Part shown: in pieces, positions 63,971 through 64,000 of the stretch
Position numbering within the stretch: position 1 is the first letter of the stretch
How the letters are laid out: the number at the start of each line of letters is the position of its first letter
Position numbers and translations under genes: made by a program
The notes under the pieces: generated by a model
Told to the model about the DNA's origin: nothing
The model's database searches: none
What the model saw: the letters and a program-made list of their open reading frames with translations, nothing else
Source of the DNA: Sulfuricurvum sp.
GTDB taxonomy: Bacteria; Campylobacterota; Campylobacteria; Campylobacterales; Sulfurimonadaceae
Length of the DNA stretch: 64,000 nucleotides
NCBI RefSeq assembly: GCF_028713855.1
Contig: NZ_JAQTNN010000011.1
Location: 37,249-101,248, forward strand
Direction: 5' to 3'

Positions 63971-64000
63971 ATTTGGAAGCAGTGCGTGAAACGAATAGGA

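Overview
The window is bacterial DNA, densely coded and moderately AT-rich. Protein style and gene content (type I secretion locus with giant RTX proteins, a stand-alone Mre11/Rad50-like pair, many defence cassettes) suggest a Campylobacterota chromosome of the Sulfuricurvum/Sulfurimonas kind. That placement is an inference; there is no rRNA or other phylogenetic marker. I saw no tRNA, rRNA or CRISPR array.

Region 1 (1-19.3 kb) is a defence island made of two divergent operons. The minus-strand operon reads SbcD/Mre11 - SbcC/Rad50 - SIR2 - HerA - KTSC - FRG protein - alpha/beta hydrolase - FRG protein, with very short gaps or overlaps throughout. The first FRG gene is split by a (GAAA)8 tract, and removing one unit rejoins it, so it looks phase-variable. 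The plus-strand operon reads NERD nuclease - Hsp90-type ATPase/DUF3883 - unknown protein with a hydrophobic tail - DUF4238/SEC-C protein. The last gene is frameshifted at a T8 tract.

Region 2 (19.3-52 kb) is a type I secretion locus on the plus strand: TolC, a HlyC-like acyltransferase, a small membrane protein, a 2342-residue RTX protein, HlyB, HlyD, a radical SAM enzyme, two paralogous family-2 glycosyltransferases, a 2OG-Fe(II) oxygenase, another membrane protein, a 4746-residue RTX protein with about 20 repeated modules, and a polytopic membrane protein. ATGA-type overlaps couple many of these genes. Gene scars (an RTX fragment, a possible hlyB start, a truncated oxygenase) show that the locus has been rearranged. 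Both large RTX proteins end in the same kind of C-terminal signal, so one exporter probably serves both. The enzymes between HlyD and the giant protein are candidates for modifying the secreted proteins.

Region 3 (52-60.5 kb) is a second defence cluster: a HepT/MntA toxin-antitoxin pair, a two-gene CBASS (CD-NTase plus a two-TM SAVED effector), a wHTH-gamma-glutamylcyclotransferase with an amidoligase, a nuclease-like protein, and a HipA kinase fused to a winged helix.

Region 4 (60.5-64 kb) holds a membrane HD phosphohydrolase, a small DNA-binding-like protein, a divergent intergenic region with 9-bp repeats, an unknown protein, an exported protein, and 23-bp tandem repeats at the window edge that resemble the end of an IS21-type element.
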